Shown here in pieces: positions 41,427 through 51,157 of a stretch of DNA of 64,000 bases. The stretch covers positions 226,892 through 290,891 of the forward strand of contig CACRSC010000084.1 of NCBI GenBank assembly GCA_902651635.1. Reading direction: 5' to 3'. This stretch comes from Mastigamoeba balamuthi (taxonomy: Eukaryota; Evosea; Mastigamoebida; Mastigamoebidae). Below the pieces are notes generated by a model. It did not search any database and was not told the DNA's origin. It was given only the letters and a program-made list of their open reading frames with translations. Position numbers and translations under genes: made by a program. The first letter of the stretch is position 1. Each line of letters opens with the position of its first letter.

Positions 41427-43915
41427 ATGGCACAGCACGACGACGCCACCGTCTACCACTGGATCGCGGAGTTCCTCGCGGACCACAAGCAGTCGGCGCT
41501 CATCGCGCGTGCGTCCTCGTACCCGACAAGACCAGCCTCAGAATATTCTAAACCATTTACCGTAACCCTCACCCAAACCCAAACCCAATTACCAGTCATG
41601 GAGGAGCAGGAGATGCTCTTCAAGCCCATGCCGCCGCACGTGCAGATCAAGATCGCCCTGCTGTTTCTAGAGGAGCAGCTGCCGGCGGCCGGGGACCCTA
41701 CGGCGCAGCTGACGCTGGGCAACCTCAAGGAGATCGCCATCTCGCTCGACCAGATCACCGCCGTCTCCACGCGGCCCTCGCCCTTCATCATCCGCGCCAT
41801 CTCCTGCAGCGTATAACACCTCTGCGCAGCCCACGCACGCACACACGCACTATGTGACGCTTTGCCAGGCCATCCTCGCGGCCATGCGTGAGGCCAGGAG
41901 GCTTGGGGTGCTCGAGACCGATGCAGAGATGATACTTGACTCGTGGCTTCCGCAGCCCTGCGACGCGCCGCTGCGCGAGTCGCTCAAGAGCGCACGGAAC
42001 ATGCTGAGCCTCGCGTGCCGCGCGCTGTTGCACCCTGAGCTACGCGCTGAGGCCGAGGAGGCCGAGATGGACTTTGAGGCAGCGCACCCCGCGGAGTTGA
42101 CTGTCCAGCTGCTGCGCATGTTCATCGATGCCACGAGGGCAGAGCTCAGCCCCTCGTTCCTGCGCACAGTGAAGAGTGCGGGGGGATCACACGCTGCACC
42201 ACATCATCGCTGAGTGGGACGGTACAGCTGATGTATGCGCAGAGGTGGCGGTGCAGAAGGTCGAGTACAACGACGTCGTGATGCAGCTGGACAGCGTGGA
42301 CACGGCGCAGAAGGATTCCGCTATGGACGCCAGGGGCCTGTACCTCACCCCCAGCAGCAGGCAGATCCACACCTTGCAACCCCCGCAGCCCCACGAAGCG
42401 CACCACGCAGCATATCCTCCGCCCCTGGAACTGCAGGAGCACGCCACTGCGGAGAAGCAACAGCAGCCCCAGGCCGCAGCGCAGCAGCAGCAGCAGAAGC
42501 AAACGCAGGCACCACAGCAGACTGTATTTGGACCAGGAGCGCTGATGTCACAGCCGCAGGCGCCTGCTCCACTCCAGAAGCAGCAGCAGCAGCAGGCCGC
42601 CCAGGCACCGCAGCCCCAGAACACGTTCGCCTTCGGGATGGTACAGCGGCCGCAGGCCCAGGCACAGGTGCTCCCAGGCCTGCAGAAGCAGCAGTCGCAG
42701 CAGCCCCAGGGCACGTGTGCCTTCGGGATGGGCGCACAGCCCCCAGTCCTGCTGCAGCCGCCACAACAGCAACAGCAGCAGGCCACCCAGGTACTGCAGC
42801 CCCAGGGCACGTTTGCTCTCGGGATGGGCGCGCAGCCTGCCCTGAAGCAGCAGCAGGCCGCTCAGTCACTGCAGCCCCAGGGCACGTTTGCGTTCTGCGC
42901 GCAGGCGCCGCAGGAGCCGCAGCAGTCCCAGGTGCCAGCGCAGCAGGCTGCTCCGTCTTTTGGCCTCGTGCCCAAGCAATCTGCAGGGTTCGGGTCCATT
43001 CTGCAGTGCCAGATCGCGCAGCAGCAGGGCGCCGCCACCACACTGCCACAGATCTTCGGGCCGCCGCCCCCGAGCCACCCGCTCGTCGTCGGGCAGCCCC
43101 CCGCGGCCGTGGCCCCTGCTGTTCAGGTCCCTGCCCCGTACGAGACCTCGCACGTGAACCGTGACATGAGCCCCGAGAAGGAGAGGCTCGAGGGAGACAT
43201 CCGCAACAGCCCCTTTGAGAAGGTGCGCTCCCACCCCCGACGCCCCCCGGGTGTGCGTTTTGTTGCTGTTGCTGAGGGCGTGGCGTGCCCGGGACTGTGT
43301 CATCTGGGCGTGCACTGGTTTCTGAGTGGAAGGTAGAACACTGCACTCTAAACGGCGACAGAGGGTGGCAGAGGTAGAAGACGATAAGTTCGAGGACGCG
43401 GCGTCGCCCTCTGTCGAGGAGAAGGAGAAGCCGGCGGCTACAGTCCCCGCGCTCATTTTACCGCCCGCGAAGCCCCTGTTCGCGTCGTGTTGCTGCCAGC
43501 AGGTCCCAGCCATGGGGTCGCACGTGATCATCGGGGTCCATGTGCCCCACCATGCCGGGCACGCCCTCCAGATCCAGGGCGTCCTCACCAAGGTGCGCCC
43601 CCCATCAATTGGCTGGTCTGTGTCAAAACAGAACACAAACTCCCTCCTTGCCTTCTCGTGGTATGGCGACGCAGTACGGCAAGTTCATCAAGACGTGTCT
43701 GGGTCTGCACGACCCCGAGCACGACAGTGGCGTGATCCTGCTCGAGATGATCGTGCGTTTCCCAAGCGGGGTTGCTTGAAAAACAGGGAATCTAATTTCT
43801 ATTTGAATGATGTATGGACCTGTGCTGCGAGCAGTCCTGTCAGTGTTACAGCGAGTTCGAGATGCAGCTTAGCGCCGCAGGGGCTACCATCCAGAGAATG
43901 ACATTTGCCCACTGA
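41427..43915 (+). CDS. FG/Gln-rich protein, unknown (nucleoporin-like?)
   Basis: Seven exons fit in phase: 41427-41508, 41596-41810, 41869-42175, 42243-43222, 43362-43592, 43675-43752, 43835-43915, giving 657 aa. The first 230 residues are alpha-helical (IKIALLFLEEQLP, AILAAMREARRLG, FIDATRAELSP). Residues about 260-500 are Gln/Pro/Ala-rich with spaced FG motifs (VFGPG, FAFGM, CAFGM, SFGL, GFGS, IFGPP). The C-terminal part has GSHVIIGVHVPHHAG and KFIKTCLGLHDPEHD, plus a short Cys-containing last exon. FG spacing in a Gln-rich context recalls FG nucleoporins, but no structural nucleoporin domain is recognised. The last exon boundary is the weakest. Confidence 0.55.
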
Positions 43916-44280
43916 GAAGAACAAGAAGCCAACTGATGTTTGCATCCTAGTACTTGATCATTCTCGGGCTGATGTGCTCTGGGAGATGCAGCCCTGTGGG
44001 CGAGCTGCACTTGGGCGATGGACTCACTGGGCTTCTTGCACCTTGTGGAAGTGCTGGGCCTTAGCATGGGTTGCCCTGACTTGCCCCGCAGAAGCAGTCT
44101 CAGAAGCCGTGCGAACTGTAGACAAGCTGCGCCAGAGGAGTAGGTGCTGGGGCTTCTTGCCTCTGGGCCTCTTTGGGGCACCAGGGAAGGGAGGAGTGGA
44201 CATGCCCAGGCCTGCCCAGTAGGTCTACGGGAAATTCTAAGGTTGGACAAACAGACATCTTCTGAGCAGATACGATGTAG
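43916..44280. other. Intergenic region before the 44-kb membrane gene
   Basis: Mixed composition, with no convincing coding frame, RNA gene or clear repeat. It ends at the conserved promoter block. Confidence 0.5.
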
Positions 44281-44380
44281 ATCTCTGGATGAGAATCTTG
44301 AAAATGGAAACGGAAATCTGCATGTTAGATATGTGCGCCCGGCCGTTCCCGCACCTTCCGTCCATAAATAGCTGGCAGAA
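44281..44380 (+). promoter_or_regulatory. Promoter shared with the 40-kb paralogue
   Basis: It carries the same ordered blocks as 39941-40042; CCATAAATAGCT is at 44362-44373, 47 nt before the ATG. Sequence between the blocks has drifted, so conservation of the blocks suggests function. Confidence 0.7.
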
Positions 44381-44420
44381 CGCCTGTGTTCTCTTCAGAA
44401 AATAACTCAAGAGCAGAAGT

Positions 44421-45085
44421 ATGGACGCTCGTGGAATTGTTTTGGGGCTTGGAATCGCGAGGGTGGTGCTCATCGTTCTCGCAGTCCCCGCGGTGGTCTG
44501 GCAGCGCATGATCTTCCGTGATCCCTCGCACCTCGTGGGCTCCGTGTGCGACGACGACTACGGGATGTTCTGGGGCACTGGCGAAGTGACCATCCCCTTC
44601 TGCATCGCCTACGGGACCCTCTGCACTGCCGCCTCTGCCCTCTCATGCGTCGTGGCGCACAGGACCTCCAAGTGGAGCAGCCTTACCAGTACGCACGCAC
44701 ACACCGCCACTTTTCCTGTCTGAGTTCCGCTGACCACCCCCTGACTATTTGTGCAGAGAGGAGAGCGTCTCTCTGCGCACAGGCTTCTCTTTCAGTCGGA
44801 TCTGCGGTGCTCTGCATACTGTCGATAGCTCTCTGGAGTCTGATCAGAGGAGAGGGGAACCCGAGGAGGCACTGCGATACGAACTCCATGGCGCAGTGGG
44901 CAAGTAACTCCATCGTTTTCGTGTCCACCGCTCTGTGTGTTATTGTTGGCGCCCTGCTGGTGGGGAGTGTTGCCTGTTTTGGGGCACTGCCGATGGCGAA
45001 GGAAGTGATCACCCCTTCACCAACTGGCTCGTCGATCCCCGATCAGTTGGAGAATCAGAACGCCACTGGCAGCCTCAGCCCCTGA
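44421..45085 (+). CDS. Small four-helix membrane protein, copy 2
   Basis: Exons 44421-44688 and 44757-45085 give 198 aa, closely similar to the protein at 40086 through all four helices (GLGIARVVLIVLAVPAVV; TIPFCIAYGTLCTAASALS; SVGSAVLCILSIALWSLI; SIVFVSTALCVIVGALL). It has the same CDDDYGMFWG and RGEGNPRRHC loop motifs. The C-terminal tails differ (SSIPDQLENQ here), suggesting relaxed constraint there. The intron phase is identical. Unknown family. Confidence 0.8.
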
Positions 45086-45283
45086 CTGGACCCTCCTCTG
45101 CACGGTGCAACACTCACCAGACAAACAGCAAAAAAAAAAGAAAAAAAAAAACGCCTGCGAGAGTGCCTCGCCGTGTCTGCGCACCCTGCCTCATGTTGCG
45201 ACTGCCCGTTCTTTGGATGATTGTGGTCGGGAATCAATCTGGCAGCGGTCCGCTCTCGTTGGCTCGCAGTGTGTTGCAACGTC

Positions 45284-45305
45284 AGATATTTGTTGGAGAT
45301 ATTTT
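45284..45305 (+). promoter_or_regulatory. Double AGATATTT motif before TrpRS-like gene
   Basis: Two copies (45284-45291 and 45297-45305) lie 49-70 nt before the ATG. Confidence 0.55.
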
Positions 45306-45353
45306 CCCTGCTGTCTCTTTGTGTTTGTGCGTTTAGTCAACTGAACTGCTCAT

Positions 45354-46928
45354 ATGGCCGAGCCGCAGCCCCACCCCGCCAGCAGCGCCCCCGCCTCCTC
45401 TCCCTCGCCCGCCGCGGCCGACGCGCAGGCCGAGCAGCGCCCGCACAAGGAGAAGAAGGCGCAGCAGCCCAAGCCCAAGCCCAAGTCCGAGACCCCCACG
45501 CCCCCGCCGCCCGAGGAGGACGACAACAGCGAGCTGCGCCCCTGGAACGCGGTCGGCCGCGTCGACTACGCCAGGCTCGCGCAGGTCGTCGCCAGCGAGG
45601 CGCTGACGGAAGATATCGTGGCGAAAATATCTGCGGCCGCTGGCGGGCGCGCGGCGCACCACTGGCTGCGCAGGGGCGTCGTGGCGTCGCAGCGCGGGCT
45701 CGAGGAGGTCATCGAGCACCGCAGGAGCGGCAAGCAGGTCTACGTCTTCACGGGCTGCGGGCCTGCGACCGAGGCGATGCACTTTGGGCAGCTCCTGCCG
45801 CTCCTCTTCGCCAAGTCCGTGCAGGGCGCCGCCCATTTCGCGATTCCCTCAGTTCCGGGGCAGAATTTGGGAGGTGGCTGATATTTTTTCGATCTTCTCT
45901 GCGCAAGGTGGCTGCAGGAGGCGTTCGGGTGCCACGTGGTGGTCCAGATCAGCGACGACGAGAAGTTCCTCGCCTCGCCCGAGCTCTCGCAGGCCGACGT
46001 GCACCGCTTCGCCCGCGAGAACGCCAAGGACATCGTCGCCCTGGGCTTCGACCCCGCCAAGACCTTCGTCTTCACCAGTTGCGTCGGCACCCACCAGATC
46101 GCTGTCCGGAATCTGGGAACCTGTCTTTCTGGGGGTGACGCGATCAACTGATTTGTGAATCTTTTCCCGCCCTCGCCAGACTACTCGTACATGGGCACGA
46201 TGTACCCGCTGGTCGTCCGTGTCCAGAAGGCCGTGAACGTGGCGCAGACGAGGGCGCTCTTCGGCTACAACGACAGCAAGAACATCGGCTACGTGAGCTA
46301 CCCCGCGGCCCAGATGGCGCCCGCCTTCGCCCGGTGCTTCCCGCAGATATTCCCCGCCGACGTGGACGATGCCGTCCGCTGCATCGTCCCGTGCCTGTAC
46401 GACCAGGACGCGTTCTTCCGCATCGCGCGCGACGCTGCGGCCGTGCTCGGGCTGCCCAAGCCTGCCGTGATGCACCTCAAGTTCTTCCCGGCGCTCCAGG
46501 GCGACGCTGTCAGGGCCGGCGCGCTGAACCCCGCCACCTCGATCCTCCTGACAGACACCGCCAAGCAAATCAAGGACAAGGTAGCGTCACCGCAGGCAAA
46601 CCGTAATTCTAGAAATACTGATGATGTCATGCAACAGGTGAACAAGTACGCGTTCAGCGGCGGGAGGGACACCGCCGAGGAGCAGCGCAGGCTGGGGGCC
46701 AACGTCGACGTGGACGTGTCGTACCAGTGCCTGCGCTACCTCCTCGAGGACGACGCGAGGCTCGCGCAGGTCGAGGAGGACTACCGCACGGGCAAGATGC
46801 TCACGGGCGAGATCAAGAAGATCCTCATCGACTACCTCGTCGACTGGGTGGGCAGGTTCCAGCAGGCACGCAAGGCGGTCACCGAGGAGACTGTGGACCA
46901 CTTCATGCGCCCCCACGCGGCTAACTGA
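45354..46928 (+). CDS. Tryptophanyl-tRNA synthetase homologue with altered HIGH and KMSKS motifs
   Basis: Exons 45354-45814, 45908-46077, 46180-46580 and 46638-46928 give 440 aa, matching eukaryotic cytosolic TrpRS in order and length: WLRRGV, a GPATEAMHFG block, VVQISDDEKFLASPE, YSYMGTMYP, DQDAFFRIARDAA, FFPALQG, LTDTAKQIKDKV, KYAFSGGRDT and MLTGEIKKILID. Residue choices at catalytic motifs are odd. The usual TGRGP is TGCGP. The HIGH motif HxGH reads HFGQ. The KMSAS loop after FFPALQG is replaced by DAVRAGALNP, with no Lys at the transition-state position. Trp-pocket motifs look kept. The product may be a non-canonical or inactive paralogue; another TrpRS would then be needed elsewhere. The N-terminal 55 residues are a Pro/Lys-rich extension. 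Confidence 0.88.
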
Positions 46929-47306
46929 TGCCCGGCGTGCCCAGGAGCCTCTAATTGCCCGTGCCCCCGTAGTAGAAGCGGTCCCGCTTGGTACCAAAAG
47001 CAGTCAAATCCATTGCCCCGCTTCTGCAGTATAGCGTCTCGCCTGGTGACCTCGTTTAAACCACCGACCCGGTAATAGCCCGTGTACTCGAATTCGTCCA
47101 ATTCCATAAGCACATTTCGCTTCCTAACTGGGTAATTCCACCGCAGATTTCGCCGAGGTTATTTTTGCACAAACACGTTTGCGCACCTCCTGGTGGCATT
47201 TTCCAAAGACGCACCGCCCGCGCGGATTCTGCGCAGTCCGTGCCTGCGATCCGCTGTGCCCACGCCCTCATCCGCGCAACCGCAATCCGCACCAGCCTCG
47301 GCAGCA
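46929..47306. other. Intergenic region
   Basis: On the minus strand a short frame begins MELDEFEYTGYYRVGG (ATG at 47107) but runs into the TrpRS 3' end; another frame gives KRDRFYYGGTGN before a TAG at 46953. They do not join through a credible intron, so no gene is called. Confidence 0.4.
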
Positions 47307-48275
47307 ATGGGGTCGCCGTCTCCCCACAAGGCGCAGCTGGCGGGCGCGTCGTCGCTTCTTGTGCCGCCCGCGCAGCCCGTCCACTTGTCGGGGTTCGCGC
47401 AGGACTCCAGCGGGTCCAACATGCTGCTGAAGCCGCCCGTGTCGGTGGTCGAGCGCTACCGGTCGCCGCCGCCGCAGAGCCTCAAGTCGCCGACGGGGCC
47501 CACCGGCGCCCCGTTCTCGCTGCAGGTCCCCGCGCCGCCCCAAGCCCCAGCCCAGCGCCCAGAGGAGATCAAGAGGAGCCACTCGTCGTCGCCCCCCACG
47601 TCCCCAGCGTCCCCGCCGGCGCCCAGCCGCGCGGCCCTGGTCCACTCGTGCTCGGGCTCCATCGGCGAGAGAATATGCGACTCCGCACGGCCCCCGTCGG
47701 CGCACCAGAGGAACGTGCCCGCGCTGCCGCCGACGTTCCTGCACCTGCCGCTGGCCGTGTCGTGCGGCGCTGTTCTGCTCGTCAACCCTCCGCCGCAGCC
47801 CTCGGCCCCGCTGCCGCGCATCGGCTCAGTGGGCTCAGCACAGCAGCACAACAAGGAGCTCGCAGTGGCCGCACCGAAAGAGCCCGCACCTCAGGCAGGG
47901 CGGTCGATGCCGCTCTACGCGGCTTCGCGGCCCCCGGCGCTGACGATACCGTCGGGCCTGCCACCGCTGGCAGAGAGAGGCAACTCGCCCGTTGCGAGGT
48001 CCCCTGCGTCGCCGTTCCCTCAGTCGCCTGCGGGAAGGTCGCCGGGGTCGCCGTTCCCGCCGCCGTCGCCAGCGTCGCCGGTGTTCTCGGCGCTCGGGGA
48101 GCTGCCGCCGCCGTCGTCGCCAGAGGGCAGAGCGCACGCGAGGCCGAGGACGGCGGCGCAGATGCCGCAGCTGGCGCCCATGTCCGAGGTCGCGCGAGCC
48201 CACGCAAAGGCCATCGGCGACAGGATGGACAGACGAACTGTAAAGACGCATCTGGCTCCGCTGACAAACATCTGA
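47307..48275 (+). CDS. Pro/Ser-rich disordered protein, 322 aa
   Basis: A single open frame. The start is set at MGSPSPHKAQ, after a C-rich leader; the frame is open further upstream without a better start. Composition is dominated by Pro, Ser and Ala with many SP/PSSP sites (SPVARSPASPFPQSP), so it may be a phosphorylation target. The C-terminus has a short helix (VARAHAKAIGDRMDR). No recognised domain. The long open frame and codon use support coding, but function is unknown. Confidence 0.5.
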   Translation: MGSPSPHKAQLAGASSLLVPPAQPVHLSGFAQDSSGSNMLLKPPVSVVERYRSPPPQSLKSPTGPTGAPFSLQVPAPPQAPAQRPEEIKRSHSSSPPTSPASPPAPSRAALVHSCSGSIGERICDSARPPSAHQRNVPALPPTFLHLPLAVSCGAVLLVNPPPQPSAPLPRIGSVGSAQQHNKELAVAAPKEPAPQAGRSMPLYAASRPPALTIPSGLPPLAERGNSPVARSPASPFPQSPAGRSPGSPFPPPSPASPVFSALGELPPPSSPEGRAHARPRTAAQMPQLAPMSEVARAHAKAIGDRMDRRTVKTHLAPLTNI

Positions 48276-48365
48276 GAACGCAACGCAGTACACGCACGCG
48301 TGACGGAAGGACCAAAATCTAGATTTCGTTCTGCGACGTCAGGAGTGATCTCATCGCAGAAGAGA

Positions 48366-48373
48366 ACAAATAT
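48366..48373 (-). promoter_or_regulatory. AGATATTT motif (reverse) before DUF3223 gene
   Basis: AAATATCT on the plus strand lies 27 nt before the ATG. Confidence 0.4.
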
Positions 48374-48399
48374 CTGTTTCTTTCACCAAGACCCGCGAG

Positions 48400-50172
48400 A
48401 TGGAGCAGAACGCCGCAGTGCCCACGGACCCAGCCCCGCAGACCACTGCCGCGGACGCTCCGATGGCCGCCCCCGCCGAGCCGAGCGTCGCCCCCGCTGC
48501 CAGCGCCTGCCCGTCTGCCGGGGTGAAGCGGGCGTCCTCGGGGCCTGTGGTGCTCGGCGGCAGGCCGTTCGGGACCCGCGACGACCTCAGGGACTTCTGC
48601 AGGGGCCTGGGGCGCTCCAAGTACGCGGACGAGATCGCCAAGGGAGCGGGCCCCGTGGCGCTGGACGACGGCGACCGCAGCGTCCTCGAGGACGTCCTGC
48701 GCAAGGGCCACCACGACCCCGCCTCCAAGATCGGCCCCGGCATCGACGCCATCCTCGTCGGCACGACGACTTCTCTCCCCTTCCCCTCATAAGCGCCCGC
48801 CCGAGAGTCGGCGCGGAAACGACGAGAGACGTGCTGGGAGAGGCGAGCGGGACTGACAGGTGAAATTCAATTGAATCCGGGGGCACTGCGCAGGAATGCA
48901 CCCGTCGTACGCGGACACCAAGTGCTTCTTCGTCAAGCGCACCGACGGCACCTGTCGAGGACTTCTCGTACCAGAAGTGCGCCGACGGGCTCTTCGGCTC
49001 GCTGCCCGCGCGGCCCGAGAAGCGCGTGCGCACGATGGAGCCCGTGGCCGAGCAGTCGATACCCCACGTCGACCCCGCCAGCATCCTGCGCTTCACCCTC
49101 GGCATCGCCACTGTCCCCCAGACAGACGAGGCAGAGGCAGAGGCCCCCAAGGAGAGCGAGGGCGAGCCTGCGAAGGAGGCCGAGGCCGCCGCCGAGGCTC
49201 CGAAGGAGGCTGAGACCGAGGCCGAGCCTGCCAAGGAAGCAGAGCCCGAGCATAAGGACGAGGAGGCGCACGAGGAGGAGCACCATGCAGAGGACGAGCA
49301 CGCTGAGGCCACGGAGGAGCACGAGGACGGCGCGCACGCGGCTGAGGAGCAGCAGCAGCAGCAGCAGAGCCAGCACCACCACGCAGCACCTCTGCTGCAG
49401 GGACTCGTGCGGCACCAGCGGCACCGCTCAGAGCGACTCACACGCCTCCCCCCACCGGCAGACCAAGGACCAGAAGGACGGCATGCTGCAGGGGCTGAGG
49501 ATGGTGTTCGCCTCGGCGGCCGGCGAGTCGGAGCGCGTGTTCGTGGGGCTGCAGGGCGACGGCAGCAGGTGCTTTGTCGTCTACTCGTCGCCCGCAGCCG
49601 CGACGAGGGCCCTCGACACGTTCTCCCGCCCAGGCGCCATCTCGACGGAGCTCGAGGGCGACGGCCTCAAGGCGTCCATCTCCAACGTCGCCGCCGCCGA
49701 GGCCGCCGAGGCCACGGCGTTCATGGCGGGCAAGGAGCTCCTCGTGCACAACTCCATCACCCCGTTCCACCGCGGCGCGGGCGGCAACCGCGGCAGGGGC
49801 GGCCGGGGCGGCAGGGGAGGCATGAGGGGCGGGAGAGGCGGCCGGGGCGGCGCTCGTGGCGGCAGGGGAGGCCGCGGAGGCTACAGACCCAACCGCGGTG
49901 GCCGTGGCGGGGCCAGGGGAGGGGCGCATGCGCAGGGGGCCGCGCTGAACGGCACGGATATCTCCATTGCCGCAGCTGCCGCCACCGCGAGCACGACGCA
50001 CGCATCGTATGCCACCTTGGGGGCCCCGACAGGGCGCCCGGTGGTGAAGAGGGTCGTCGTCGTTACCAAGGCGCCAAGCACGGCCCCGACCGCAGGGCAG
50101 AAGCCCAGCGCGGTCGCGGGGGCGTCGGTGTTCTCCAAGCCCACCATCGCCAAGCACGCACAGAACCCCTAG
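48400..50172 (+). CDS. DUF3223 (DCL-like) protein with RRM-like domain and RGG tail
   Basis: Exons are 48400-48760, 48894-49406 and 49462-50172. Residues about 45-155 fit DUF3223, the domain of plant DCL and the Pol IV/V largest-subunit tails, linked to rRNA processing: GGRPFGTRDDLRDFCRGL, SKIGPGIDAILVGMHPSY, KCFFVKRTDGT and VEDFSYQKC. Then come a Glu/Ala-rich segment, an RRM-like fold (LRMVFASAAG, RVFVGLQG, RCFVVYSS) and a long RGG box (GGRGGRGGMRGG). These point to RNA binding, perhaps nucleolar. Two oddities: intron 1 fits only a GC donor (GTCG/GCACGA), and inside exon 2 one extra base (T at 48953) breaks the frame between DGT and VEDFS. That may be an assembly error or a real lesion. Confidence 0.7.
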
Positions 50173-50356
50173 GCAGAGCACAAACAAAGCAGTGTTATCG
50201 ACACCCACGGTTTATGGTTTGTCCATGAGTCGCTACACATCCGTGGGAGTAAGCAACACAGTTGATTTATCAGCGGTGTAATTTGGGGAACAGACCTGAT
50301 TTAAAAAAATGGTCGCTGGTTTATCATAAAACGGGATTCCCGTTCCGTCTTCAGAC

Positions 50357-50360
50357 AAAA
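50357..50360 (-). terminator. Pol III terminator of tRNA-Ile
   Basis: TTTT starts immediately after the discriminator base of the tRNA. Confidence 0.75.
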
Positions 50361-50433
50361 TGGTGCTTCCAGGGATCGAACCTGGGACCTTCGCGTTATC
50401 AGCACGACGCGCTACCGACTACGCTAAAGCACC
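50361..50433 (-). tRNA. tRNA-Ile (GAT)
   Basis: A 73-nt cloverleaf: acceptor GGTGCTT pairs with AAGCACC, discriminator A. Anticodon stem TCGTG/CGCGA encloses CTGATAA, giving anticodon GAT. The T arm has GGTTCGATCCC (B box). No intron. Most eukaryotes read Ile codons with an A34 (inosine) tRNA, so GAT is less common, though nuclear GAT genes are known. Confidence 0.93.
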
Positions 50434-51157
50434 TTCACATTACACAATTGCAATACTCTATATTTTTACTCCCCCTCATTGAATTCCCCGCCATTGAACT
50501 CGGGCAATCTCTTCTGGCCTCCTTCCAGTCGAACTCAGGTGGCTGACCTATGTTCATTGTTCTGACTCTACCCTTCATGCCGGGGGTACCACTCTTCGGG
50601 CTCTTCACTTCAACCACTCATATCCCCCTCCACCCACGCCACGACAGAGTCCCCGAAAAATCAATTTATGTGAACATCCGTGGGCTCTCGTATTCGATAT
50701 CGTTTTGCTACACAGGTTACGCCACCAGGAGTTCTGCAACGCCACTGATCTCAGATCCAGTGAGCATAAATGTAACTTGGGGTAGGGGTTGGTGTTCGCG
50801 TAAACGGAAACCCCTTTTCCTCTAATGATCGGGGCGCTCCTCGACTCCGCACCAGTTTCCACCTTTTTCCTTGTGTTTCAGGTTCTCCAGCGGATCTCAA
50901 CACACCCTCCCCGATGACAAGACCTGGGAGATGAGCTGTGGTGGGCTGCTCTATCGAATCTCAGGCCATTCAGCATCCTCAACACATTCGGACATGCCGT
51001 TGTGCCCTTCACTGAATGCGTCCCAGTTCCTGAAGCAGCGGTGTCTCGCGATATGTTGGATCGGTTGTGGACAACCGGCCCTTTTAAAGAGATTCTGACG
51101 GGATTCTGTAACTGCACTTTCTGAAAAGAACGCTGTGCAGGAGCTCCACGGCCCTCA
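50434..51157. other. Intergenic region, 724 bp, low GC
   Basis: The lowest-GC stretch of this part; a TTTTAAA box near 51081 is about 75 nt before the next ATG. Short frames here lack coding character. Nothing else recognised. Confidence 0.5.

Noticed and set aside
41560-41595. ACCCAAACCCAA run as an internal telomere
   Set aside because: Only a few imperfect units, inside an intron whose ends and phase fit the gene model.
40086-45085. Tetraspanin or claudin identity for the four-helix pair
   Set aside because: No CCG motif and no W-GLW-C-C signature; only the helix number agrees.
46951-47107. Small minus-strand gene after TrpRS
   Set aside because: Two short frames do not join by a plausible intron and one overlaps the TrpRS coding end.
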